Source: Conchiformibius kuhniae DSM 17694 (GTDB lineage Bacteria > Pseudomonadota > Gammaproteobacteria > Burkholderiales > Neisseriaceae). From it: a DNA stretch of 64,000 nucleotides. Both the position numbers and the translations under genes were made by a program. The stretch covers positions 1 to 64,000 of the forward strand of contig NZ_AUAP01000010.1 of NCBI RefSeq assembly GCF_000428785.1, written 5' to 3'. Under the pieces are notes generated by a model that had not been told where the DNA came from, did no database searches, and worked only from the letters and a program-made list of their open reading frames with translations. Below are positions 26,376 through 35,887 of this stretch, in pieces (position 1 is the stretch's first letter; each line of letters begins with the position of its first letter).

Positions 26376-27236
26376 TTATCTTTTTCTTCTAAACATCTCA
26401 TCAAGCGGGTCTTCTGCTTGATTACCCCATACCTTATGTGCCAATGGATGCATTTCTATTGCTTCTTTACTATTCAAACGAATATTAGGATTGTCGTTTA
26501 TTTTTTGAGTTAAATAATAAAACGCACTATTAGCCAAAACATCTGCAATCAATGTAACATCACTTATATCTGTACAAATATCAAGATTTAATTCATCTTC
26601 ATCAAATTGAAAATTGTCTGATTCAGGCATCGTAACAGTAGTAGTGAATATAAAGGTCTCTATTTTATCCGTTTCAAGATTTTTCTTCTTATAGATTTCT
26701 TCTTTTTGCCTAGTTGTTAATAAATAGTGATTATTTTTGATTTCCCGTTCAAAATCTTTGACTTCTCCTTTATTTAATTTGTCTGAAACAATCAACATAT
26801 TTACTTTTCTGACGGTTTCAATCTCTGTTTTTATAAATGCTAATGCTTTTAATATTATTGAGTAAAACAGTTTAGTATGAATTTTTTCTTTTTTAGGACT
26901 ATCATCATTTTTATAAAATTCATACATACCTTGAACAGAAATAGCGTTATATAGCCATGAGAGATCGTTACATTCAAATATTTCAAATACTTTATTTCTT
27001 AATCTGTTTTGCTCATCTCTGGATAAATCAGTAATATGAATTTTATCATCATCATTTTTACGGAATTCTGCAAAAAAAGGTTTAGCAGCTTCTTTAGCTT
27101 TTTCAACCGTTGAGAATGGTAAAAAATATCCAGCAACCAATCCAAATTCACCTGGAAATTTTTCTTGATTTTTGGCATATCCCAAAAAACCAGATTCATC
27201 AATAACAAAAATGCAATCTATTGAGTTTTCATTCAT
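26376..27236 (-). CDS. DUF3800-type protein, AT-rich, probably acquired
   Basis: 286 residues. The N-terminus CIFVIDESGFLGY has the DESG motif that starts DUF3800 proteins, and TLIADVLANSAFYYL near residue 235 corresponds to the conserved Asp-containing C-terminal helix; that family has an RNase H-like fold. Base composition is far more AT-rich than the flanking lepA and lepB, and codon use follows. AGGAGATTTAAA lies before the ATG. DUF3800 genes often travel with mobile or defence genes (established, but the function is unclear). Confidence 0.65.
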   Translation of the reverse strand: MNENSIDCIFVIDESGFLGYAKNQEKFPGEFGLVAGYFLPFSTVEKAKEAAKPFFAEFRKNDDDKIHITDLSRDEQNRLRNKVFEIFECNDLSWLYNAISVQGMYEFYKNDDSPKKEKIHTKLFYSIILKALAFIKTEIETVRKVNMLIVSDKLNKGEVKDFEREIKNNHYLLTTRQKEEIYKKKNLETDKIETFIFTTTVTMPESDNFQFDEDELNLDICTDISDVTLIADVLANSAFYYLTQKINDNPNIRLNSKEAIEMHPLAHKVWGNQAEDPLDEMFRRKR

Positions 27237-27275
27237 TTTAAATCTCCTTTCTTGCTTTTCAACCTGCCTGAAACC

Positions 27276-29069
27276 TTACTTATCCCCCACCTGCAAAATC
27301 GCCAAAAACGCGCTTTGCGGAATTTCCACATTGCCCACTTGTTTCATGCGTTTTTTACCGGCTTTTTGTTTTTCCAGCAGTTTTTTCTTGCGCGTGATGT
27401 CGCCACCATAGCATTTCGCCAACACGTTTTTACGCAGGGCTTTGACGTTTTCGCGGGCGATAATCTGGCTGCCGATGGACGCTTGCACCGCAATATCAAA
27501 CATTTGGCGCGGAATCAGTTCGCGCATTTTCGCCGCCAGTTCGCGCCCGCGATGCACGGAGCTTTGACGGTGCACAATCAGGCTCAAAGCGTCCACTTTT
27601 TCGCCGTTCACCATAATGTCCAGTTTAATCAAATCGGCAGGACGGAACTCTTTAAACTCATAATCCAACGAAGCGTAGCCGCGTGATGTGGATTTGAGTT
27701 TGTCAAAAAAATCCATCACCACTTCGTTCATCGGCAAATCGTAGGTCAGCATCACCTGCCGCCCCAGATACTGCATATTCACCTGCACGCCGCGTTTTTG
27801 GTTGCACAGGGTCATCACGTTGCCGACATAATCCTGCGGCACCAGAATGGTGGCGGTAATCACCGGTTCCAAAATGGTTTCAATCGTGCCGATGTCGGGC
27901 AGTTTGGACGGATTTTCCACTTCCAGTTCTTCGCCGTTTTTCATGATGACACGGTAAACCACAGTCGGCGCGGTGGTAATCAAATCCATATCAAATTCGC
28001 GTTCCAGCCGCTCCTGCACGATTTCCAAGTGCAGCAAGCCCAAAAAGCCGCAACGGAAGCCGAAGCCCAAGGCTTGCGATACTTCGGGTTCAAATTTCAA
28101 TGAAGCATCATTGAGTTGCAGTTTTTCCAGCGCATCGCGCAGGGCTTCGTAGTCGTGGCTTTCCACAGGATAAAGTCCGGCAAAAACTTGGCTTTGCACT
28201 TCTTTAAAGCCCGCCAAAGGTTCGGCGGCGGGATTTTGCGCCAGCGTTACCGTGTCGCCCACTTTCGCCTGTCCCAATTCTTTCACGCCGGTAATCAGAA
28301 AGCCGACTTCGCCCGCGCTTAATTCTTGTTTATTCACGGATTTCGGGGTGAACACGCCCAGCTGTTCCACTTGCGTTTCGGCTTTGGTTGCCATAAAGCG
28401 CACTTTGTCTTTGAGTTTGAGCGTGCCGTTTTTGACACGAATCAGCATCACCACGCCGACATAGTTGTCAAACCACGAATCGATGATGACTGCCTGAAGC
28501 GGCGCATCAGGGTCGCCCTGCGGGGCGGGGATTTTGGCAACGATTTCTTCCAACACGTCTTCCACGCCCATGCCGCTTTTGGCGGAACACGTTACCGCGC
28601 CCACCGCGTCAATGCCGATAATGTCTTCAATTTCTTGGGCAACGCGGTCGGGGTCGGCGGCGGGCAGGTCGATTTTGTTCAATACGGGAACGACTTCCAC
28701 GCCCAAATCGATGGCGGTGTAGCAGTTGGCAACGGTTTGCGCTTCCACGCCCTGCGATGCATCCACCACCAGCAATGCGCCTTCGCAGGCAGACAGCGAG
28801 CGCGACACTTCGTAAGAAAAATCAACGTGTCCGGGCGTGTCAATCAGGTTGAGGCGGTAGGTTTCGCCGTTGCGGGCGGTGTAGTTCAGGGCGGCGGTTT
28901 GGGCTTTGATGGTGATGCCGCGTTCTTTTTCAATATCCATTGAATCAAGAACTTGCGTACTCATTTCGCGCAAATCCAAGCCGCCGCAATATTGAATGAA
29001 GCGGTCGGCAAGGGTGGATTTACCGTGGTCGATGTGGGCGATGATGGAGAAGTTGCGGATATTTTTCAT
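27276..29069 (-). CDS. lepA: Elongation factor 4 (LepA)
   Basis: 597 residues from [19 protein letters not shown]. The G motifs [17 protein letters not shown] and NKIDLP are intact, followed by EF-G-like domains ([20 protein letters not shown]) and the LepA-specific C-terminal domain ([19 protein letters not shown]). It back-translocates or remodels ribosomes under ionic stress. Nine upstream in-frame codons were left out because the family starts at MKN. It heads the lepA-[two genes]-lepB group on the minus strand. Confidence 0.97.
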   Translation of the reverse strand: MKNIRNFSIIAHIDHGKSTLADRFIQYCGGLDLREMSTQVLDSMDIEKERGITIKAQTAALNYTARNGETYRLNLIDTPGHVDFSYEVSRSLSACEGALLVVDASQGVEAQTVANCYTAIDLGVEVVPVLNKIDLPAADPDRVAQEIEDIIGIDAVGAVTCSAKSGMGVEDVLEEIVAKIPAPQGDPDAPLQAVIIDSWFDNYVGVVMLIRVKNGTLKLKDKVRFMATKAETQVEQLGVFTPKSVNKQELSAGEVGFLITGVKELGQAKVGDTVTLAQNPAAEPLAGFKEVQSQVFAGLYPVESHDYEALRDALEKLQLNDASLKFEPEVSQALGFGFRCGFLGLLHLEIVQERLEREFDMDLITTAPTVVYRVIMKNGEELEVENPSKLPDIGTIETILEPVITATILVPQDYVGNVMTLCNQKRGVQVNMQYLGRQVMLTYDLPMNEVVMDFFDKLKSTSRGYASLDYEFKEFRPADLIKLDIMVNGEKVDALSLIVHRQSSVHRGRELAAKMRELIPRQMFDIAVQASIGSQIIARENVKALRKNVLAKCYGGDITRKKKLLEKQKAGKKRMKQVGNVEIPQSAFLAILQVGDK

Positions 29070-29196
29070 AATGCTCGGCGGCAGACAATCAGGCAAAACA
29101 CGTTATTTTAACGGAAAAGGGGCAAGGCTGCCTGAAAAATTGCGGCGCGGCGGCATCAGGGCGATAATGCGGTTTTTCATCAGTCGGAGCAAAATC

Positions 29197-29703
29197 ATGT
29201 TGGGATATTTTTGGCGGCTTATCTTGAAATTATTGCGGATATTTTCGGAGCTGACGGCTTGGGTGCTGTGCGTGTGGCTGATGAATACGGCGTTCAGCCT
29301 GATGACGGTGCGGCATTTTTCGGCGGGCGATGTGCCTGACCGCTATTTTCCCGTGCTGGTTCAGGACGAACAAGCGCAATTTTATGTAAAAGATTGGGAA
29401 CGCTTGTCAAACCAAGGGCATCAGCCCGTGCGCGATGAGGTAAAACTTCGTCTCGGAGAGGATTACGCACACTTGCGCCAAATCGGTGCGGATACTTACG
29501 AGCTTTACGCCGATTTGGACACCGCCATGATTACCACGCGCTACCGCATTGATAAGGGGCGCGTTGAACCGCTTTATTCCCGCACGCATTCCGATGTGAT
29601 AATCTTTTTTGTCGCTTTTATTTCTGCGTTTCCCTTGTGGGCTTCGCTGCGTTGGCTGCTGCCTTGGATTTGGCGAAAACGGCGGCGCGTTCAGGCAGTC
29701 TGA
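29197..29703 (+). CDS. Hypothetical membrane protein
   Basis: 168 residues from MLGYFWRLILKLLRIF, with GGAGC eight bases upstream. One membrane helix near the N-terminus (about 20-42) and one near the C-terminus (VIIFFVAFISAFPLWASL) enclose a polar, charged domain of about 100 residues that would lie in the periplasm or cytoplasm. The basic tail RKRRRVQAV suggests a cytoplasmic C-terminus. No family recognised. Confidence 0.6.
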   Translation: MLGYFWRLILKLLRIFSELTAWVLCVWLMNTAFSLMTVRHFSAGDVPDRYFPVLVQDEQAQFYVKDWERLSNQGHQPVRDEVKLRLGEDYAHLRQIGADTYELYADLDTAMITTRYRIDKGRVEPLYSRTHSDVIIFFVAFISAFPLWASLRWLLPWIWRKRRRVQAV

Positions 29704-29773
29704 ACACGCGCCATCTGTCCGCAAACGTTATTTCCAAACAAGCATTTTCCCTTTTTTATTTTATGGAATTAAA

Positions 29774-30283
29774 ATGAAAAAATTCTGTTTATACCCATCT
29801 GCTGCGGTTTTGTCGGGCGTTTTGGCTTTGTCTGCACCTGCCGTTGCCAAAGAAACGGCTTTGGAGCATTTTTTACAAAAACACGTTCAAAACCAATTGG
29901 AAACGTGTTTGAACGGCATCGGAAAAGTGCAAAAAATCCAGAACCGTCATTTTGTGGTGTATACCGCCGCAGGTTCTTACGATGCCGATAATCGTGATTT
30001 CCCGTGTTTGGGCAACGCCACTTGGGACAATTTGGCAGAATTAAAATACCAAAACGGGCGTTATACCGTTGTCAATTTGGATTTATTGGACAAATTGGGC
30101 GACCAACGCGATTTTGCCTATATTGAAAACGTCCATATTCGCAACGGCATTGCTACGTTGGACACTTTATCCTATGGCAAGCGCGACCTTCCGCACCGTC
30201 CGCGCGACAAACACCAATGGAAAATCCGTTTGTCGGATATGAAAGTATTAAGCAAAAAATTTACGGGACGTGCGCCCGAATAA
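29774..30283 (+). CDS. Hypothetical exported protein
   Basis: 169 residues. Signal peptide MKKFCLYPSAAVLSGVLALS ending APAVA. The mature part has two Cys (ETCLNGIG, DFPCLGN) and a beta-rich pattern (HFVVYTAAGSYDADNRDFP, GRYTVVNLDLLDKL). No family recognised. It follows the membrane protein by 70 bases and precedes a palindromic repeat. Confidence 0.65.
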   Translation: MKKFCLYPSAAVLSGVLALSAPAVAKETALEHFLQKHVQNQLETCLNGIGKVQKIQNRHFVVYTAAGSYDADNRDFPCLGNATWDNLAELKYQNGRYTVVNLDLLDKLGDQRDFAYIENVHIRNGIATLDTLSYGKRDLPHRPRDKHQWKIRLSDMKVLSKKFTGRAPE

Positions 30284-30306
30284 ATATTCGGCAAACGCGG
30301 GCTGAC

Positions 30307-30506
30307 TAGGGCGTGTCATCATTTAAATTTTTATACTGAAAATTCAGTGCAATATAAAAAATCCTTTATTCCCGTGAATGCGGGAATCCACCTTCTGATG
30401 CTTGGCAAGCCATATTTTATCAAGGTTTCTCGTGCTTCGACTTGGATTCCCGCCTGCGCGGGAATGACGGTGTGGCGTTTTTTCGGTTAATTGATGACAC
30501 GCCCAA
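30307..30506. repeat. Full dRS3-bearing palindromic element (copy 3)
   Basis: Left end AGGGCGTGTCATCATTTAA and right end TTAATTGATGACACGCCC are inverted; two facing ATTCCCN8GGGAAT-type palindromes (about 30371-30390 and 30448-30467) lie inside, separated by a spacer with GATGCTTGGCA. TA precedes the left end. It carries no open frame and fills the gap before the glutaredoxin gene. Confidence 0.85.
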
Positions 30507-30534
30507 AAACATTTTCGGGCAGCTTTTTATCGTT

Positions 30535-30551
30535 TTTCAGGCTGCCTGAAA
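30535..30551. repeat. DNA uptake sequence at the end of the glutaredoxin-like gene
   Basis: TTTCAGGCTGCCTGAAA; it contains the stop codon of the minus-strand gene. Confidence 0.9.
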
Positions 30552-30782
30552 CCCGTCCAAATACGCCTGCAATTTACCCTCGTCCAAATGCCAATGACAA
30601 ATTTCCGTGTCGCCGTGCAGCAACACGGGAACGAGTTCGTTATACTTGGCTTCCAAATCGGGAAAATCATCAATTTCAACAATTTCCAATTCAAAGCCGT
30701 AACGCGCCTGCCACGGCGCAAGCGCATCGCGCATTTGGTGGCACAGGCTGCAATATTCGCGGAACATCAGGGTTAGTTTCAT
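30537..30782 (-). CDS. Glutaredoxin-like (DUF836/thioredoxin-fold) protein
   Basis: 81 residues. MKLTLMFREYCSLCHQM places a CSLC redox pair at the usual position at the end of the first strand, followed by YGFELEIVEIDDFPDLEAKY and VPVLLHGDTEI with the cis-Pro of the thioredoxin fold. It probably reduces disulfides with glutathione or a similar donor; the partner is unknown. The C-terminal FQAA-stop is DUS-encoded. Confidence 0.8.
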   Translation of the reverse strand: MKLTLMFREYCSLCHQMRDALAPWQARYGFELEIVEIDDFPDLEAKYNELVPVLLHGDTEICHWHLDEGKLQAYLDGFQAA

Positions 30783-30843
30783 CGGTTTGCTTTCTCAAAT
30801 GTTTTCAGGCAGCCGCAAAACGCAGGCTGCCTGAAACGTCAAA

Positions 30844-31458
30844 TTATTTGTCGCTGACGATTTGCACGCGGTTAATCACCACAGGTTCAAGCGGCACGTC
30901 TTGATGTCCGGCGCGGTTGCCGGTGCGGACTTTGGCGATTTTCTGCACCACGTCCATGCCTTCCACCACTTTGCCGAACACGGTGTAGCCGTAGCCTTGC
31001 GCGGTTTTGCCCGTGTGGTTGAGAAAGGCATTGTCGGCAACGTTGATGAAAAACTGGCTGGTGGCGGAATGTGGGTCGGCGGTACGCGCCATCGCCACCG
31101 TGCCGGTGTGGTTTTTCAAGCCGTTATCGGCTTCGTTGGGGACGGGGTCGGCGGTGGGTTTTTGCACCATGTCGGCGGTAAAACCGCCGCCCTGCACCAT
31201 AAAGCCGTCAATCACGCGGTGAAACACCGTGCCGTTGTAGAAACCCTGTTCGGCGTATTGCTTGAAATTGGCAACGGTTTGCGGGGCTTTTTGTCCGTCC
31301 AGCAGCAGCACCACCCTGCCCTGATTGGTGTCCATCACCACTTTGGTTTGCACGGCGGAAGCGGTTTCGGCGGCGGGTTTGTCGGCTTGCGGCAACGATG
31401 CGCCGCCGCAGGCAGCCAGCACCAAAGCGAAAGCGGCGGTTTTCAAAAACGGTTTCAT
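30844..31458 (-). CDS. Cyclophilin-type peptidyl-prolyl isomerase lipoprotein
   Basis: 204 residues. Lipobox LAAC at residue 17 predicts a lipid-anchored envelope protein. The cyclophilin core has [37 protein letters not shown] and [14 protein letters not shown] with the usual Arg, Phe and Gln of the active site. It catalyses proline isomerisation in exported proteins. The ATG overlaps the proQ stop by four bases (ATGA). A DUS pair in inverse orientation (30804-30838) just past the stop can act as terminator. Confidence 0.93.
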   Translation of the reverse strand: MKPFLKTAAFALVLAACGGASLPQADKPAAETASAVQTKVVMDTNQGRVVLLLDGQKAPQTVANFKQYAEQGFYNGTVFHRVIDGFMVQGGGFTADMVQKPTADPVPNEADNGLKNHTGTVAMARTADPHSATSQFFINVADNAFLNHTGKTAQGYGYTVFGKVVEGMDVVQKIAKVRTGNRAGHQDVPLEPVVINRVQIVSDK

Positions 31459-31907
31459 GATGCGGTTTCCTCCTGAGGGGTGTCGTCTGCGGCGGGCGCG
31501 GGATTGGCGCGGGCGGTTTTGCGTTCGGCGGCTTCGGCGCGGCGCGCGTCCTGACGCTCAATCGCCTCGCGGATACCGGGCTGCTCCAGCGCAAACGCCT
31601 GTTCTTCGGGCGTTACTTCGCCTTGAAAACGGTTGTTCAGATTGAAACGCTTGCCGCCGCGTGCCACCGATTTGACGTAACGCGGACGGCGGCAGTGGTT
31701 GGACAACACGCGGTTGATGATTTTCGGGTCAAACTGCGGCAGCGCCTGCACCAATTCCTGCTCGATGCCCACCGCCAAAGGCTTGAAACGGTTGAACACA
31801 TCGTATTTGGCGTAAATGTGTTCCGCCACCATGTCTGCCTGACGGCGTTTGCTCATGGTTTGCACCGCCTGTTTCAGGGCTTCGCCCAAAGCTGTTTGAT
31901 TGCTCAT
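31455..31907 (-). CDS. proQ: ProQ/FinO-family RNA chaperone
   Basis: 150 residues from [22 protein letters not shown] precedes the ATG. The FinO core is visible as [38 protein letters not shown] and [21 protein letters not shown] charged Ala/Glu/Arg C-terminal tail replaces the Tudor domain of E. coli ProQ, as in the minimal ProQ of Neisseria. It binds structured sRNAs and mRNA 3' ends. Coupled to the cyclophilin gene. Confidence 0.92.
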   Translation of the reverse strand: MSNQTALGEALKQAVQTMSKRRQADMVAEHIYAKYDVFNRFKPLAVGIEQELVQALPQFDPKIINRVLSNHCRRPRYVKSVARGGKRFNLNNRFQGEVTPEEQAFALEQPGIREAIERQDARRAEAAERKTARANPAPAADDTPQEETAS

Positions 31908-31948
31908 CAAATATTCCTTCTTGATGAAAACGGTTTGTGTGAAAAAAC

Positions 31949-33019
31949 TTATGCGGACAACACCTGCCGCAGCAGGTTTTCATCGTCCAAAACGCTGACT
32001 TGCGCTTCCCCCAAACGGCGCAGGGTAACAAAACGCATTTGTCCGTTTTGCACTTTTTTGTCGTGGCGCATGTGTGCCAGCCAGCGTTCAAAGGGAAATT
32101 CGGGCGGAACGACCGGCAAAGCCGCCGCCCGCAACAGCGCGGACACGCGGGCGACTTCACCGGCATTCAGGCAGCCTTGCACGCGCGACAATTCCGCCGC
32201 CAGCACCATGCCCGCCGCCACCGCTTCGCCGTGCAGCCAGTTGCCGTAGCCCATTTCCGCTTCAATGGCGTGCCCGAAAGTGTGTCCCAAATTCAAATGG
32301 GCGCGAATGCCCTGCTCGGTTTCGTCCTGCGCCACGATATCGGCTTTCATTTGGCAGCAGTGCGCCACCGTTTGTGCCAACAAATCCGCATCTTGGCGCA
32401 TGATGCCGCCGATATTTTCTTCCAACCACGCCAAAAACGCCGCATCGCCCAGCAGCGCGTATTTGACCACTTCCGCCATGCCTGCGGAAAATTCGCGTTC
32501 GGGCAGCGTGGTCAGCGTGTCCAAATCGGCGATGACGGCTTGCGGCTGGTAAAACGCGCCAATCATGTTTTTGCCGAGCGGGTGGTTTACTGCCGTTTTG
32601 CCGCCGACTGAGGAATCCACTTGGCTCAGCAGCGTGGTGGGAATCTGAATCAAAGGCACGCCGCGCTGATAAGTCGCCGCCGCAAAACCCGCCGTGTCGC
32701 CAATCACGCCGCCGCCCAACGCCACCACCGCCGTTTTGCGGTCGGCGCGGTGCGCCAGCAGCGCATCGTAAATCTGCAACAAAGACTGATGGTTTTTGTG
32801 CGCTTCGCCGTCTGCCAACACGATGGAAAACGTTTCCACGCCGTTGTCGCGCAACAATTTTTCCAGCGCACCGGCATACAGCGCGGACACGGTGGTGTTG
32901 GTAACGATGGCGGCTTTTTTGCCGATGTGCGGCGCAAACAAGGAAAAATCCGCCAACAAGCCTTTGCCGATGTGTATCGGATAGGCGTGGGACGGCGTGC
33001 GAACCTGCAAAGTCTGCAT
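31949..33019 (-). CDS. aroB: 3-dehydroquinate synthase
   Basis: 356 residues. The NAD-binding [19 protein letters not shown], the [20 protein letters not shown] block, the metal ligands in EVVKYALL and in [20 protein letters not shown] are all present. It converts DAHP to dehydroquinate, step two of the shikimate pathway. It lies one base after aroK, the usual aroK-aroB operon, downstream of pilQ as in many beta- and gammaproteobacteria. Confidence 0.97.
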   Translation of the reverse strand: MQTLQVRTPSHAYPIHIGKGLLADFSLFAPHIGKKAAIVTNTTVSALYAGALEKLLRDNGVETFSIVLADGEAHKNHQSLLQIYDALLAHRADRKTAVVALGGGVIGDTAGFAAATYQRGVPLIQIPTTLLSQVDSSVGGKTAVNHPLGKNMIGAFYQPQAVIADLDTLTTLPEREFSAGMAEVVKYALLGDAAFLAWLEENIGGIMRQDADLLAQTVAHCCQMKADIVAQDETEQGIRAHLNLGHTFGHAIEAEMGYGNWLHGEAVAAGMVLAAELSRVQGCLNAGEVARVSALLRAAALPVVPPEFPFERWLAHMRHDKKVQNGQMRFVTLRRLGEAQVSVLDDENLLRQVLSA

Positions 33020-33020
33020 C

Positions 33021-33545
33021 TCAATGACTTCCCGAAAGCAATTCGATTAATTGTTTAAAAGTGGAAAAATAAGTCTCATCGCCGACATCCAGCACACAGT
33101 GCGCCACACTGCGGTAAAGCGGGTCGCGCGCGCGGTAGAGCTCGTGCAAACGGCGCAAAGGGTCGTCCACCTGCAACAGGGGGCGGTTGCGGTCGTGGCG
33201 GGTGCGCTCAAACAGCACTTCGGGCGCAACGTGCAGATAAACCACCGTGCCACGCGTGTGCAGACATTCGCGGTTTTCCGCCCGCAACACCGCGCCGCCG
33301 CCCGTTGCCAGCACAATGCCCTGCAAACGGGTCAGCTCGTCAATCGCCTGACGCTCGCGCTCGCGGAAACCGCTCTCGCCTTCCAGCTCAAAAATGGTTG
33401 GCACGGACACGCCCGTACGTTCGCAGATGACTTGGTCGCTGTCGTAAAACGTCCGCGCCAGCCGCGCCGCCAACTGCCGACCCAAGCTGGTTTTGCCCGC
33501 CCCCATCAAGCCGACGAAAAAAATATTGCCTGCCATATCATTCAT
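33021..33545 (-). CDS. aroK: Shikimate kinase
   Basis: 174 residues if started at [15 protein letters not shown]. Walker A is GLMGAGKTS, the shikimate-binding Asp is in FYDSDQVI and the GG pair in [17 protein letters not shown] is the lid Arg region. It phosphorylates shikimate. Start choice is uncertain: candidate ATGs at 33554, 33545 and 33536 all lack a clear ribosome site, and a perfect 9-bp inverted repeat (33528-33536 against 33544-33552) covers them. Confidence 0.94.
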   Translation of the reverse strand: MNDMAGNIFFVGLMGAGKTSLGRQLAARLARTFYDSDQVICERTGVSVPTIFELEGESGFRERERQAIDELTRLQGIVLATGGGAVLRAENRECLHTRGTVVYLHVAPEVLFERTRHDRNRPLLQVDDPLRRLHELYRARDPLYRSVAHCVLDVGDETYFSTFKQLIELLSGSH

Positions 33546-33552
33546 GGCAGGC
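33528..33552 (-). promoter_or_regulatory. Hairpin covering the aroK start region
   Basis: GCCTGCCAT and ATGGCAGGC, 7 bases apart, could fold in the mRNA and mask the start codons. Confidence 0.4.
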
Positions 33553-33597
33553 ATTTTAGCGCAAACACTGCAAATGGCGAATACTATTTTACAGATT

Positions 33598-33714
33598 GAG
33601 GGCATGTCATCAATTCGCCGAAAAAGCACCATACCGTCATTCCCGCCTGTGCGGGAATGACGGCTTTTTCTATTTGAATGATTTTTTCAGCAGAAAAGTT
33701 TCAAACACGCCCTA
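33598..33714. repeat. dRS3-bearing palindromic element, short form (copy 4)
   Basis: GGGCATGTCATCAATTCGCC at one end, one perfect dRS3-type palindrome at about 33637-33662, and AAACACGCCC then TA at the other. The second end gives pilQ its TAG stop. Confidence 0.8.
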
Positions 33715-35859
33715 GTAACGCATCACATTGCTTTCGCCACCCATAATGCGCGGGGTGATGAAGAACAGCAATTCGTTGCGCGAGTGGTTGCGACCGCGTG
33801 ATTTGAACAGGTTGCCCACCACCGGCAAATCACCCAATACGGGCACTTTGCTGACGGTGTGGTCAAACACTTCCTGATACACGCCGCCGACCACCAAAGT
33901 GCCGCCGTCTTCAATCATCGCTTGGGTTTTCACCTCACGCTTGGCGATGGCAGGTTCGCCGTTGATGTTGCGCAAAGAACGGTCCACGTCGTTTTTGCTC
34001 ACCAACACGTCCAAAATCACTTTGCTGTCGGGGGTGATGCGCGGGGTAACTTTCAGCGTCAGCGCCGCCTGTTTGAACGCGGTTTGGTAGCCCGTTGCGG
34101 TATGGGTTTGATACGGAATTTCCAAACCTTGTACGATTTCCGCTTCTTTGCCGTCTTGGGTCAGCACGCGCGGGCTGGAAATGGTTTTGGAACGGTTGTC
34201 GGTTTCCATTGCCGACAATTCCAAGCCCAATGCGCCCGATGCCACCGAACGCACCAGCGAAATGGTGTTTACCGATGCCGAAGCGGGCAGGTTCACGTTC
34301 GGATTGAGCAAGGTGGTGTTCACCGCGCCCAAAGCGGCGTTACGGTTGTTGATGCCCGCGTCCAAAGTGTTGCCGATGGCGGTCGCGCCACGGCGGGCAT
34401 AACCGAATTTCACGCCCAAATCACGCGACACGCCTTCCGCCGCTTCCACAATCCGCGCTTCGACCATCACCTGACGCGCCGCCACGTCCAATTCGGCAAT
34501 CAGCGCATCAAATTTTTTCACCACTTTTGCCACATCGGTAACAATCAAAGTGTTGGTTGCGGGGTCAATCATGGCATTGCCGCGCTCGCTCAACATATTG
34601 CCGCCACCCTTGCCGTCGCCGCTACCCAGCTTCAAAATGTCGCGGAATTCTTCCACATTTTTGTATTTCAACTGGAAGGTGCGCGAAACCAAAGGCTCGT
34701 GTTTTTCTTTTTCCTGCTCGTCTTTCAGGATTTGCTGAACACGTTTTTCCAATTCTTCACGCGGCGCGATGCGGATGATGTTGCCGTTTTGGGCTTTGTC
34801 CAAATCATAGGTGTCCAACACCAAATCCAATGCTTGGTCCCAAGGCACGTCTTTGAGCGACAAGGTCATTTTGCCCTGCACTTGGTCGCTGGCAACGATG
34901 TTCATGCCCGATTCTTTGGCAAGAATCTGCAAGATGGTGCGCACGTCGATGTTTTGGAAATCCAAAGAAATGCGCTTGCCGGAGAAGTTTTTCTTGGTGT
35001 TTTTCGGTTTGAAGCCCGCTTCGCCCAAAGACGCGCTCAATGCGGGCGAAATGCGTACTTCGTTGCGTCCGTGCGCTTGGCGGACGCGGTGGTCCCATTT
35101 GCCCTGATTGCGGATGGTGATTTGGGTGTCGTTGCCCAAACGGCGCACCAAGACGTTGCGCACGGGGGTGGAGAATGCGGATACGTCGAGGTTTTTCTGG
35201 TCGGACGCTGCCAAGGGATAGTTTTTCAGCGTTATCACCATGCGGTCGCTCAAGATTTTGACTTGCGGCTGACCGTCATAGGCAGACGAGTATTGGACGA
35301 TGCCGGTTTTGTTCGGGCCGGTAACGAAATTGACGTTCAGGGGCGCGGCACCGCCGAAAGCATCGTTGGCGGGCGCGGCAGACGTGTTGTCGGCGAAGGT
35401 TTCATCGGCTTGGGCAGTTTGCTTGCCGCGCTTGCCTTTGCGGGCAGACGGTGCGGGTGCGGCGGGCGCGGACGAGCCGGTGCTTTCGCTGACATACACC
35501 CACACTTCATCGCCTTTGACTTCGGTGTCGTACTGACCTTCTTTGCTCAGGCTCAAGGAAATGCGCGCGCGTTCGTTGTCGTCTGCGGCGATGATGTGGT
35601 TGAGCAGCGAGTCGTTATACGACAATTGTTTTTGCGGCAATTGGATTTTGGTGCCGGCAAAGTCCAACGCGATGCGCGAGGGCGTGGTGTAAATAAAACC
35701 ACTGGGCTTGGTAACGTCCCTGTCGAACTTCACCTTAATCACACGCCGTTGGTCGGGCAGAACCGACACGTTGATGTCGGTAATGTTGCCCGCATACGCC
35801 GCCTGTACGGCCAAGCTGAGCGCCAGCACCGGAACTGCTTTTTTAAAAGTAAGTTTCAT
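33712..35859 (-). CDS. pilQ: Type IV pilus secretin PilQ
   Basis: 715 residues from MKLTFKKAVPVLALSLAVQA, with a signal peptide and AGAGGT upstream. Two AMIN-type beta domains, a Pro/Ala/Lys-rich linker (about 150-195), the STN/N0 and N1 domains (ISLDFQNIDVRTILQILAKE, LKYKNVEEFRDILKL) and the secretin core (VPVLGDLPVVGNLFKSR) follow in order. It forms the outer-membrane ring for pili, twitching and DNA uptake, which fits the many DUS. It is somewhat shorter than meningococcal PilQ, with fewer linker repeats. The stop TAG is at the boundary of the palindromic element. Confidence 0.96.
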   Translation of the reverse strand: MKLTFKKAVPVLALSLAVQAAYAGNITDINVSVLPDQRRVIKVKFDRDVTKPSGFIYTTPSRIALDFAGTKIQLPQKQLSYNDSLLNHIIAADDNERARISLSLSKEGQYDTEVKGDEVWVYVSESTGSSAPAAPAPSARKGKRGKQTAQADETFADNTSAAPANDAFGGAAPLNVNFVTGPNKTGIVQYSSAYDGQPQVKILSDRMVITLKNYPLAASDQKNLDVSAFSTPVRNVLVRRLGNDTQITIRNQGKWDHRVRQAHGRNEVRISPALSASLGEAGFKPKNTKKNFSGKRISLDFQNIDVRTILQILAKESGMNIVASDQVQGKMTLSLKDVPWDQALDLVLDTYDLDKAQNGNIIRIAPREELEKRVQQILKDEQEKEKHEPLVSRTFQLKYKNVEEFRDILKLGSGDGKGGGNMLSERGNAMIDPATNTLIVTDVAKVVKKFDALIAELDVAARQVMVEARIVEAAEGVSRDLGVKFGYARRGATAIGNTLDAGINNRNAALGAVNTTLLNPNVNLPASASVNTISLVRSVASGALGLELSAMETDNRSKTISSPRVLTQDGKEAEIVQGLEIPYQTHTATGYQTAFKQAALTLKVTPRITPDSKVILDVLVSKNDVDRSLRNINGEPAIAKREVKTQAMIEDGGTLVVGGVYQEVFDHTVSKVPVLGDLPVVGNLFKSRGRNHSRNELLFFITPRIMGGESNVMRY

Positions 35860-35887
35860 AAATATAACCTCTTTCAATTTAAAAGTA

